Source: Sva-07 sp963707515 (GTDB lineage Bacteria > Actinomycetota > Acidimicrobiia > Acidimicrobiales > Ilumatobacteraceae). Taken from it: a DNA stretch of 64,000 nucleotides. Both the position numbers and the translations under genes were made by a program. Where the stretch lies: positions 620,001-684,000 of the forward strand of contig CAVPQI010000003.1 in NCBI GenBank assembly GCA_963707515.1. Reading direction: 5' to 3'. The notes below the pieces were generated by a model. That model did no database searches, was not told where the DNA came from, and saw only the letters and a list, made by a program, of their open reading frames with translations. Below are positions 1-7,981 of this stretch, one piece after another; the first letter of the stretch is position 1; every line of letters starts with the position of its first letter.

Positions 1-135
1 GGGTACACCGAGCGTCTGCGGCTCGACGCCGACACCGCCGTCGGTGCGACGCAGGTGATCGAACGGCAGCTGGCGCTGCTCGACGAGCGGTTGTCGACGC
101 TCGACGCCGCCCAGCACGCATCCGACCCGCGCTGA
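1..135 (+). CDS. C-terminal end of an unidentified protein (cut by window edge)
   Basis: An open frame enters from the left edge and stops at TGA 133-135, giving 44 residues. The tail is rich in Leu, Asp and Arg with heptad-like spacing (ERQLALLDERLSTLDAA), which suggests a terminal helix or short coiled coil. It ends 4 nt before the GTG of the next glycosyltransferase, so it is probably the upstream member of the same glycan operon. Too little is visible to name a family. Confidence 0.6.
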   Translation, partial: GYTERLRLDADTAVGATQVIERQLALLDERLSTLDAAQHASDPR

Positions 136-139
136 GATC

Positions 140-2563
140 GTGTCGTCGCCCGCCAGCGATCCGGCCGTGCGCGCGTTGCTCGTCGACGCCCGTCCCGTCG
201 ACCACCCGACGGCGCGACAGCGTGGCATCGGCCGCTACGTCACCGGGCTGCTCGCCGGGTTGCACGAGATCGGCGCCCCGGTGGTGGCACTCCATGCCTC
301 CGATCTCGAAGCCGAGGTGCTCGCCGACGCCGTCCCGGGATTGACGCTGGCGCGATGGAGCCCGGCAATCGTCCGTCGGCACGCCACTCCGGGCACGTGG
401 TACGTCGCGACGCAACTGATGCTGCACCCGATCCCCCTCGATCCGATCCCGTCGGTCGTCACGGCCGCCCGGCTCCCCGTCGCGGCGGTGATGTACGACG
501 TCATCCCGTACCGCTTCCCCGAGCGTTACCAGGTCGAGCCGGCGGCCCGCGTGCAGGCACAGCTGCGCAAGCCGCTCGCCCGGACGGTCGACGCGATGCT
601 GGCGATCTCGCGCTTCGCGGCCGTGACCGCCGCTGACGAGCTGGACTTCCCATCCGACCGCATCGCCACCGTGGGTGCCGGCGTCGACGATCAGTTCGTG
701 CCCCCGGCCGTGCAGCGCCATCCGCGACCTGACCGTGTGTTGCCGGCTGGCGTCGAGCGCTACGTCGTCGCTGTCACCGGCGGCGACGAACGCAAGAACA
801 CCGAGGGTCTGCTGCGCGCCTGGGCCCTCGTCGACCCGGCGATCCGGGCCTCGCGACACCTGGTGATCGCCACGGCGGCGAGCGCGCCGGTGTTGCGACG
901 CTGGCGTCAATGGGCGCACGACCTCGCCATCGGTGACCGGACGGTGCTCACCGGCAGCGTGAACGACGACGAGATGGTGGCGATCCTCCAGCACGCCGAG
1001 CTCGCCGTCATGCCCTCCACCGAGGAAGGCTTCGGGCTCCCGGTCGTCGAAGCAGCCGCGTGCGGCTGCCCGGTGATCTGCTCGGACGTGTCATCGCTTC
1101 CCGAGGTGCTCGAGGAGCCGGCGGCCGAGTTCGACCCGTACGACCCCGCCGCCATTGCCCGCGCCCTGGAACGGGCGCTGGTGGACGAGGAACACCGAGC
1201 CGTGTTGCTGGCGGCCGGTCGCCGCGCCGCGACGCGCTGGCGATGGACGAATGTCGCCCGTGACACGGTTGACGCGCTCGCCGAGCTCGGGCCGCGGTGG
1301 CCGCAACGGCTTCGAACGCCGTCGATGCGGATCGGTCTCGTCGGACCCTTCGGTGATTCCACGTCGGGCATCGGCACCTACGACGAGCAGCTGCTGGCAG
1401 CGCTCGACCGGCGGGGTGGGCCGGGCGGCGGGACCCGCATGATCGACGCCTTCGTGGACACGAGCGGCAGCCCCACTCCGGTCGTCGTGCCGCGCCGCCC
1501 GGCGCGGGCGTTCTCCCGCTACGCCAAACCGTGGGACTACGACCACCTCGTCGCCGCCCTCGGCAGCTCGCCGCACCATGTCGCCACCGCCCAACTCGCT
1601 GCCGAGACGCCCTGCCACGTGTGGTTGCACGAGGCGTCGCTCGTCGGCGTCCACGTCGGGCTCGCACATCAGTCCGGGTCGGGCACGTGGGCGAGCGAGT
1701 ACGTCACCGACGTCATGGCGCGGACCGAGACGGCGACGACCAGGGCACAGCTCGATCCCGGGGATGAACTCGACGCGCCACGGCTCGACGACCTCGGCGT
1801 GACGATGCTCGCCGACGTCGTCCGGCGCGCCCGTTCGGTCATCGTCTCCAGCGAACGCGCCGCCGAGGTCGTCCGGCGGCTCGATGCGACGCCGCCGCGG
1901 GGCGGCCCGCCGCTGCTGGTGCTGCCGCTGGCCCACGACCGGCCGGGGCGTATCGCCGACGAACCTGCTCGCGGTGACATCGTCGCCGTCGGTTGGCTGG
2001 CAGCCAACAAGGCGCCGGAGCTCGCCGTCGAGGTGCTGGCGGCACTCGGCGACCGCGATGCGACGCTGACCTTCGTCGGGCCCGTCGTGCCGTCGGCGAT
2101 CGAGACCGTGCGCGCCGCCGCCGAACGCCTCGGGGTCGCGTCGCGCCTCGTCGTCACCGATCGCCTCGACGACGATGCCTACCGATCCCGCCTCGCTTCG
2201 GCACGCGTCGGGCTCCAGCTGCGCCGCGGCGGCGGGGGAGAGATGTCCGCCGCGACGGCCGACCTGATCGCCCTCGGCGTCCCGGTCGTCACCACCATGG
2301 CCAGCGCTGGACCACCGAGCGACGCCGTGCAGATCGTCGACGACCGGCTCGACGATGTGGCGGTCGCCCTTGCCGCGACGGTCGGGCGACTGCTCGACGA
2401 CGACGTTGCGTGGCGTCGAGCATCAACGGATGCAGTGCAGCGCGCCAGCGCCTGGACGTTCGACCACGTCGCTGCCGCGCTGCTCGACTGGCTCGATCGC
2501 GCCGACGACCTGGTGCCCGGCACGATCGAGCGCTGCGGTCCCGCGGCCGCCGACCGCCACTAG
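140..2563 (+). CDS. Tandem-domain family-4 glycosyltransferase (807 aa)
   Basis: A two-domain GT-B glycosyltransferase that probably transfers sugars onto a surface or exopolysaccharide glycan at the cytoplasmic face. The first unit (about residues 1-385) has the N-terminal GIGRY glycine motif and a canonical EX7E donor-site motif (EEGFGLPVVE, about 294-303). A second unit restarts at about residue 395 (MRIGLVGPFGDSTSGIGTY) and runs to about 790, but its EX7E region is degenerate (GGGGEMSAATAD), so it may bind acceptor or be inactive. No membrane segments are seen. The GTG start at 140 sits 4 nt after the preceding stop. Two more glycosyltransferases follow on the same strand, supporting a glycan-assembly operon. 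The family is clear; donor and product are unknown. Confidence 0.85.
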   Translation: MSSPASDPAVRALLVDARPVDHPTARQRGIGRYVTGLLAGLHEIGAPVVALHASDLEAEVLADAVPGLTLARWSPAIVRRHATPGTWYVATQLMLHPIPLDPIPSVVTAARLPVAAVMYDVIPYRFPERYQVEPAARVQAQLRKPLARTVDAMLAISRFAAVTAADELDFPSDRIATVGAGVDDQFVPPAVQRHPRPDRVLPAGVERYVVAVTGGDERKNTEGLLRAWALVDPAIRASRHLVIATAASAPVLRRWRQWAHDLAIGDRTVLTGSVNDDEMVAILQHAELAVMPSTEEGFGLPVVEAAACGCPVICSDVSSLPEVLEEPAAEFDPYDPAAIARALERALVDEEHRAVLLAAGRRAATRWRWTNVARDTVDALAELGPRWPQRLRTPSMRIGLVGPFGDSTSGIGTYDEQLLAALDRRGGPGGGTRMIDAFVDTSGSPTPVVVPRRPARAFSRYAKPWDYDHLVAALGSSPHHVATAQLAAETPCHVWLHEASLVGVHVGLAHQSGSGTWASEYVTDVMARTETATTRAQLDPGDELDAPRLDDLGVTMLADVVRRARSVIVSSERAAEVVRRLDATPPRGGPPLLVLPLAHDRPGRIADEPARGDIVAVGWLAANKAPELAVEVLAALGDRDATLTFVGPVVPSAIETVRAAAERLGVASRLVVTDRLDDDAYRSRLASARVGLQLRRGGGGEMSAATADLIALGVPVVTTMASAGPPSDAVQIVDDRLDDVAVALAATVGRLLDDDVAWRRASTDAVQRASAWTFDHVAAALLDWLDRADDLVPGTIERCGPAAADRH

Positions 2564-2577
2564 CCTCGCACCGTCAC

Positions 2578-4023
2578 ATGACCGAACCGGCCGTCTCTCC
2601 ACTCCCGCTTCCCTTCGTCCGGGTCGTCGTCTTGAACTTCGACGGCGGTCAGATGACGCTCGACTGCCTCGACTCGTTGCTGGCGACCGACTGGCCGATG
2701 GACCGCCTGGAGATCGTCCTCGTCGACAACGGATCGCTCGACGACGTGGTTGCCCGGATCGCTGCCGACGAGCGCTACGCAGGCGTGCGGGTCCTCGAAC
2801 CGCTCGCCAACCTCGGCTTTGCCGGTGGGTGCAACCTCGGCATGGCGCTCACCGGCGACCACGAGTTCGTCGCCCTCGTCAACAACGACGCCACGGTCGA
2901 TCCCGGGTGGCTGCGGGCGATGACCGCCGCGTTCGACGGCCGTCCGACCACCGGGGCGATCAACGCCAAGCTGCTCTTCGCCGATCGCTACCACGGCATC
3001 GAGTTCGACGTCCCCGACGCCTCGCACCTGACCCCGCGCGAGCCGCGACTGCTCGGCGTGCGCGTCAGCGGCGTGCGCCTCGACGGCGAACGGGTCGACG
3101 AGCGGCTCGCCTTCGACGAACGCTTCCACGGCGCCGAGCCGCCCGTCCGCGCCGACGGCGAGGAGATCGCCCGCTGGTCGAGCACCGGTGGTGCCCTGCG
3201 CGTCGCCGCCGCCGACGATGCCGCCACCGACGATGCCGCCGCCGCCGACGATGCCGACGATGCCGACACGGACGACGCCACCAGGACGATCTCGGTCCGC
3301 TTGTCGTGCCTCGAGCCGCGCCTCGTGACGATCCGGTCGACCGTCGACGTCCGGACGTTGACCGTCGGCCCCGAACCGCAGTGGGTCGACGTCGCCGTGC
3401 CGGCGGAACCGTTCGACGTGATCAACAACGTCGGATCGAACCTCTTCGCCGGCGGCTACGGCGGCGACCGCGGGTTCCTCGAGGTCGACGAGGGCCAGTA
3501 CGACGAGCCGGCCGAGGTCTTCGCCTGGTGCGGTGGCGCGGTGCTCCTGCGTCGCAGCTACCTCGATGCCGTCGGGCTGTTCGACGAGCGGTTGTTCCTC
3601 TACTACGAGGACACCGATCTGGCCTGGCGCGGACGCCTGCGCGGTTGGACGTACTGGTACGAGCCGACCGCCGTCGTGCGCCACCGCCATTCGGCGTCGT
3701 CGGGCGTCGGTTCGCCGGTGTTCACCTACTACACGCAGCGCAACCGTCTCCTCGTGCTCGCCAAGAATGCCCCGGCGAAGCTGGCATGGCGGTCGGGACT
3801 CGGCGAGATGCGGCGGCTGATCGGCGTGTACGTACGCCATTACCTGATCCGCCCGCTGACGCTGCGCCTACCGGCCCGCGCCGAGGTCGAACAGCGACGG
3901 CGCGTCAGCGTCGGGTACCTGCGCCTGCTGCCGGCGATGCTCGCCGACCGCTGGCGGACGCCGCGGGCCGTCAGCCGCCGCAGCGTCATGTCCTGGGAGG
4001 TCGACAAGTGGCCCGACGCCTGA
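2578..4023 (+). CDS. Family-2 (GT-A) glycosyltransferase, 481 aa
   Basis: An inverting GT2 of the rhamnosyltransferase/WcaA type. The N-terminus shows VVVLNFDGGQMTLDCLDSLL and the LVDNGSLDD nucleotide-binding motif. A DxD-like NND lies at about residues 102-104 and the acceptor-side FLYYEDTDLAWRGR at about 340-352. Between them is an insert holding a very acidic Ala/Asp low-complexity stretch (about 212-236), unusual for the family and probably a surface loop. ATG 2578 is chosen because homology begins there; it follows the preceding stop by 14 nt. The 3' end overlaps the next glycosyltransferase by 16 nt, indicating translational coupling. The acceptor is unknown. Confidence 0.85.
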   Translation: MTEPAVSPLPLPFVRVVVLNFDGGQMTLDCLDSLLATDWPMDRLEIVLVDNGSLDDVVARIAADERYAGVRVLEPLANLGFAGGCNLGMALTGDHEFVALVNNDATVDPGWLRAMTAAFDGRPTTGAINAKLLFADRYHGIEFDVPDASHLTPREPRLLGVRVSGVRLDGERVDERLAFDERFHGAEPPVRADGEEIARWSSTGGALRVAAADDAATDDAAAADDADDADTDDATRTISVRLSCLEPRLVTIRSTVDVRTLTVGPEPQWVDVAVPAEPFDVINNVGSNLFAGGYGGDRGFLEVDEGQYDEPAEVFAWCGGAVLLRRSYLDAVGLFDERLFLYYEDTDLAWRGRLRGWTYWYEPTAVVRHRHSASSGVGSPVFTYYTQRNRLLVLAKNAPAKLAWRSGLGEMRRLIGVYVRHYLIRPLTLRLPARAEVEQRRRVSVGYLRLLPAMLADRWRTPRAVSRRSVMSWEVDKWPDA

Positions 4024-5201
4024 AGATCGCCGTCTACGACCTCTACTGGACGACCTACGGCGGCGGTGAGCAGGTCGACGGCACGATCGCCCAGGTCCTC
4101 GCCGGCGATCACGACGTCACCGTGCTCGGACCGACCCGCCCCGACGTCGCGGTCACCGCGGAACGTCTCGGCGTCGACCTCAGCAGCTGCGACTACCAGC
4201 GGGTGACCGACGACGCCGAAGCGAGCGAGGCGAGCGCCGACTACGACGTGTTCGTCAACGGCACCTACCTCAGCACGGCCCTCAACCGGGCGCCGCTCGG
4301 CTACTACTACGTGCACTTCCCGGGGCTCGTGCGAACTCGGGCGGACGCCGTTCGCAGCCGGCTCGGCGTCGCCGGGGTCAAGGCGTTGTCGTTGCCACCG
4401 CGCCTTCCGCAACGGCTGCGCGAGGTCCAAGCGGCGTTCGATCGCCGAGTCCAACGGGTCGAGTACCTCCCGTCCTACACGCGCTACCTCGCCAATTCCC
4501 GCTACACCGCGGAGTGGGTGCACAAGATCCTCGGCGTCGACGCCGACATCCTCTACCCGCCGGTGCGCACCAGCGTCGCACCGGGCGCCAAGCAGCCGCT
4601 GATCCTCGCCCTCGGCCGGTTCTTCGACCCCCGCTACGGTCACAGCAAGAAGCAGCGGGAGATGCTCGCCACGTTCGCCGAGCTGCACGAACGTCAGGTG
4701 CTGCCGGGTTGGCGACTGGCACTCGTCGGCGGCTGTGAACCGTCGAGTCGCGACTACGCGCTCGAGGTCCGTCGGGCAGCGATCGGTCTGCCGGTCGACG
4801 TCCACGTCAACGCACCGGGTTCGACCGTCGAGTCACTGCTCTCGGAGGCCTCGATCTTCTGGCACGCGTCCGGACATGGTGAAGACCTCGAACGGCACCC
4901 CGAGCGGGCCGAGCACTTCGGCATCGCCGTGATCGAGGCGATGGCGGCCGGCGCCGTCCCGGTCGTCGTCGACCGCGCCGGACCAGCGGAGATCGTTCGT
5001 GACGGCGTCGACGGACGAACCTGGGCGACGCTCGACGAGCTCGGTTCGATCACCGTCGATCTGGCTCACGACGAGGCCGAACGCGCCCGGTTGTCGGCCG
5101 CGGCGATCGCTCGGGCTGCCGAGTTCTCGGTGCCGGTGTTCACCGAGCGTCTGTTGGCGCTGCTCGCCGCCGACGCGGAGTCCGCGACGTCCGGACGCTG
5201 A
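4008..5201 (+). CDS. Family-4 glycosyltransferase, 397 aa
   Basis: A GT-B retaining glycosyltransferase. It begins KIAVYDLYWTTYGGGEQ, the usual GT4 N-terminal strand and glycine loop. The C-terminal half has the donor-site motif EHFGIAVIEAM (about 302-312) followed by a GAVPVVVDRAGPAEIV segment. The GTG start at 4008 is chosen because GGGAGG lies 7 nt upstream, inside the end of the GT2 gene; the two frames overlap by 16 nt. It is the last gene of the plus-strand glycan operon and ends in a strong hairpin facing the convergent neighbour. Sugar specificity cannot be read from the sequence. Confidence 0.85.
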   Translation: MARRLKIAVYDLYWTTYGGGEQVDGTIAQVLAGDHDVTVLGPTRPDVAVTAERLGVDLSSCDYQRVTDDAEASEASADYDVFVNGTYLSTALNRAPLGYYYVHFPGLVRTRADAVRSRLGVAGVKALSLPPRLPQRLREVQAAFDRRVQRVEYLPSYTRYLANSRYTAEWVHKILGVDADILYPPVRTSVAPGAKQPLILALGRFFDPRYGHSKKQREMLATFAELHERQVLPGWRLALVGGCEPSSRDYALEVRRAAIGLPVDVHVNAPGSTVESLLSEASIFWHASGHGEDLERHPERAEHFGIAVIEAMAAGAVPVVVDRAGPAEIVRDGVDGRTWATLDELGSITVDLAHDEAERARLSAAAIARAAEFSVPVFTERLLALLAADAESATSGR

Positions 5202-5225
5202 CCGCCGGATCCGACGGTCAGCGTC
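5194..5225. terminator. Bidirectional hairpin terminator between convergent genes
   Basis: A perfect 11-bp inverted repeat (GACGCTGACCG ... CGGTCAGCGTC) with a 10-nt loop. It spans the stop codon of the plus-strand glycosyltransferase and ends 7 nt before the stop of the minus-strand gene. There is no T tract, as is common for high-GC actinobacteria. Confidence 0.6.
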
Positions 5226-5231
5226 GGGTCG

Positions 5232-5873
5232 TCACTCGTAGTATCCGGTGATGTCGATGATGAAGTCGGTCGCCGTGTTCGGCACGTCGCCGGCCAACAC
5301 CGCGATCTGACCCGGACCCGAGTAGTTGCCGAGCGACACGACGCCGCCGTTGGCGAGGTCGAGGTTCCCCTGGAACCAGTTGATCGACGAGTTCCCCGGC
5401 CACGACACGTTTGCCGGGTAGATCGCCAGATAGCCCGCGGCGCCGCGGGTGCCCGTGATCGTCAGGTTGTAGGTGACGGCGATCGCCGTCGAGGGGATCC
5501 TCGCGGTGCCGAACATGTCGGTCACCACGTCGAACACGATCTCGTCGCCGGCGAGCATCAGACCGTCGCTGTAGGCGCGGCTGTCGAAGGATCGGTACGG
5601 GGTGACGGCGTGGAACATCGTGCCCGGCGCCAGCGCTGCGGCCACGTCGCTCGTCGGTGTCCCCGCGGTACGTTCCACCCGCTTGTCGACGTGGTTCGGG
5701 TCCACCTGCTGGTGGCGTGGTGCCTCGATCAGTGCCTGCGACGGCGCCGCCCCGCCCGCCGCCTGCGCGAACAGCGCACCGCCACCGCCGATGGAGACCG
5801 CGACGGCAGCGCCGATCGCTGCCCACCTCGAACGCCAGAGTCCCGACCGCTGACTGGAATCGTGCACGTGCAT
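5232..5873 (-). CDS. Secreted protein with one SNLNF/DTR-type repeat module
   Basis: A 213-residue exported protein. After a basic start (SRW) there is a hydrophobic Ala/Gly segment at about residues 17-41 ending AQAAGGAAPS, a likely signal peptide or N-terminal anchor. The C-terminal 130 residues are one copy of the actinobacterial extracellular module: Y-R-S-F-D-S-R header, a FDVVTDMFGT strand, YLAIYPANV, an NxxxGN turn, and the terminal DFIIDITGYYE strand. The same module occurs three times each in three other proteins of this window. GGGGG precedes ATG 5873 too closely, so the GTG six bases in (5867) may be the true start. Role unknown; cell-surface or matrix protein is inferred. Confidence 0.7.
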   Translation of the reverse strand: MHVHDSSQRSGLWRSRWAAIGAAVAVSIGGGGALFAQAAGGAAPSQALIEAPRHQQVDPNHVDKRVERTAGTPTSDVAAALAPGTMFHAVTPYRSFDSRAYSDGLMLAGDEIVFDVVTDMFGTARIPSTAIAVTYNLTITGTRGAAGYLAIYPANVSWPGNSSINWFQGNLDLANGGVVSLGNYSGPGQIAVLAGDVPNTATDFIIDITGYYE

Positions 5874-6036
5874 CCCCCTGTGTCCTCACGCAGCGCCACG
5901 ATGACGTCCGCGGGTCGGCGCAGACTAGTCACACCGCCGGCGCGCCCGTGGGACCGGCCGGTCGGCGCCGAGCACGTGACGGCAGTGACGAAAGGGACCC
6001 GTCCCCGTTCGTCACGTGCGGTCCGTCACATCGACG

Positions 6037-7950
6037 TCAGTTGACGTAGCCCATGACGTCGAGGAGGACGTGCGTGCTGCCGGCCTCGTTGAAGACCGAC
6101 ACCGCACCGTCGGCGCCGAGCTTGAGCATCACCAGGTTCGGTACCGTCTGGCCCCACAAGAAGTTGAGGTTCGACGAGGCCGGCATCGGGCTGCCGGACG
6201 GCCAGGCGGTGAAGTAACCGACCGAGGTCGGACCGACGGCGGTGAGGTTGCCGATGACGGCCTTCGCGTTGCGGGGAACGCTGCCCACACCGGCGACCTG
6301 GAACGTCCTCGTCTCGTTCTGCGCCATCGGAGCGGCGTGCGTGCCGATGCCGGAGCGGCTGTCGACGAATCGTTCCGGTGTGATCGAGGTGACTCGGCCG
6401 CCGTAGGGCCCGAAGCTGCCCAGCACGTCGATGATGATGTCGACGTCGGATTCGGCGGCGGCGACCCGGATCGCCCCATTGCTCCCCACCTTGACGACGG
6501 CGGTGTTGGCCCGCACCCCGCCCGGCTGGAAGTTGACGTTGGACGCGTTCGGCAGCGCGGTGCCGTCCGGGTACGCCGTCGCATAGCCCGAACGGGAGGC
6601 GCCGATGGTGGTGATGTTGACGACGACACTCGTCGCGTTGCGCGGCACACCCTTCACGCCGGCGACCTGGAACGGGCGTGACTCGCCGGGTTGGAAGCGC
6701 GCACCGCCGAGGTTCTTCCGTGTGTCGACGATGCGGTCGGGCACGACGCCTTCGAAGCCGGCCCCGTTGGTGTGCGCCCCGCCGGTGCCGATGTAGCCGG
6801 CGATGTCGGCGATCACCTGGGTCGGGCCCGTGAAGTTGGCGAGGCGGATCTTGCCGCCTGCGCCGACCCGTGCGAGCACCAGGTTCGGCGTCGCCGACCC
6901 CGGCTCGAAGTTGAGGTTCGACGTGTCGGGGAACGCCCCGAAGCTGCCCTGGTCGTTGAAGATGTCGCCCACTCGTGCCGGCTTCGGGATCACCGAGAGC
7001 CAGCTCGGCGCGGCGGCGTCGGTGGCGGTGACGTTGAGCAACACGGCGGACACGCCGGTCGCCGGCACCCCGTACCGTCCGGTGACCTGCAGCTCGTGGT
7101 TGAACGCGCTGAGCGCACGCCAGTTCGGGTCGGGGTCGTTGTTGCGCCCGTCACCCGAGGGGATGGGCCCGAAGATCCCCAGCCCGACGCGGGTGTCGAG
7201 AATGCGCGTCGGCTGGAGCGGATGGAACGTGCCTGCCGCGTTGGGCGGTCCGCCCGCCATGTACAGGCAGGGGTCGAAGCCGTAACACACCGCGTCGAGG
7301 TCGATCGTCGGGATCGATCCCGGCGAGACGTCGTGCAGTGCTTGGATCTTGGTGCCCGTCGCCGTGTCCTCGATGAAGAACAGGTACCGACCCTGCCAAC
7401 CGACCCCGCCGCTCCAGCGAGTGCCGCGGTTGGTGGTCGAGGCGAACGAGCCGTAGGCGACGCTCGCCTGCTGGAAGTCGGCGACTTGGAAGGTGTCGAC
7501 CTTCAACCGGCCGTCACCGACGGGAGTCGACGAGAGGATGTCGCCCTGGATGCGGAAACCGTCGTTCGGCGCCACGGGGAGCCGGACCGTCCCGGCGCCG
7601 TAGCCGCCACCGCTGGGGCCGACCTCGAAGTGGATGCCCCCCACGTTGCCCCACCCGTCGTAGAGGTGGGCGCACCCGCCCGGATACAACTCGACGCGGA
7701 TCCGCGCCCCGGACGACGGGATCGACTTGGTGAACGTGCCGTTCGGGCCGACCTGGTCGTTGCACGGCTGGTACGTGACCCCGGGAGCATCGATGCCGAC
7801 GCCCGCGGTGACAGGTGAACCCTGGACGTGGAACGACAGGTTGGCCGCCTCGGCGGTCGACGCCGGGCCGCCGACCAATGTGGTCGCCGTGGTGACGGTC
7901 GCTGCCGCCACGAGGGCGCCGAGCAGCACGCCGATCCTTCGAGTTCGCAT
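6037..7950 (-). CDS. Secreted protein with three C-terminal SNLNF/DTR repeats (637 aa)
   Basis: An exported protein. ATG 7950 is chosen because it gives a good signal peptide (MRTRRIGVLLGALVAAATV... ending STAEA) and has GGAG 9 nt upstream; a longer frame to 8022 lacks both. Residues about 35-260 form a beta-rich region of unknown family with several Cys residues. Three copies of the ~125-residue module follow, each with a header like PTRILDTR, PDRIVDTR or PERFVDSR and a terminus like DIAGYIG, DVLGSFG or DVMGYVN. No catalytic domain is recognised. Its start lies 31 nt below the stop of the YfhO-like gene on the same strand. A surface or adhesin-like role is inferred. Confidence 0.75.
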   Translation of the reverse strand: MRTRRIGVLLGALVAAATVTTATTLVGGPASTAEAANLSFHVQGSPVTAGVGIDAPGVTYQPCNDQVGPNGTFTKSIPSSGARIRVELYPGGCAHLYDGWGNVGGIHFEVGPSGGGYGAGTVRLPVAPNDGFRIQGDILSSTPVGDGRLKVDTFQVADFQQASVAYGSFASTTNRGTRWSGGVGWQGRYLFFIEDTATGTKIQALHDVSPGSIPTIDLDAVCYGFDPCLYMAGGPPNAAGTFHPLQPTRILDTRVGLGIFGPIPSGDGRNNDPDPNWRALSAFNHELQVTGRYGVPATGVSAVLLNVTATDAAAPSWLSVIPKPARVGDIFNDQGSFGAFPDTSNLNFEPGSATPNLVLARVGAGGKIRLANFTGPTQVIADIAGYIGTGGAHTNGAGFEGVVPDRIVDTRKNLGGARFQPGESRPFQVAGVKGVPRNATSVVVNITTIGASRSGYATAYPDGTALPNASNVNFQPGGVRANTAVVKVGSNGAIRVAAAESDVDIIIDVLGSFGPYGGRVTSITPERFVDSRSGIGTHAAPMAQNETRTFQVAGVGSVPRNAKAVIGNLTAVGPTSVGYFTAWPSGSPMPASSNLNFLWGQTVPNLVMLKLGADGAVSVFNEAGSTHVLLDVMGYVN

Positions 7951-7981
7951 GTGGGGGGGTCTCCAGTCGGGTGGGTTCGAT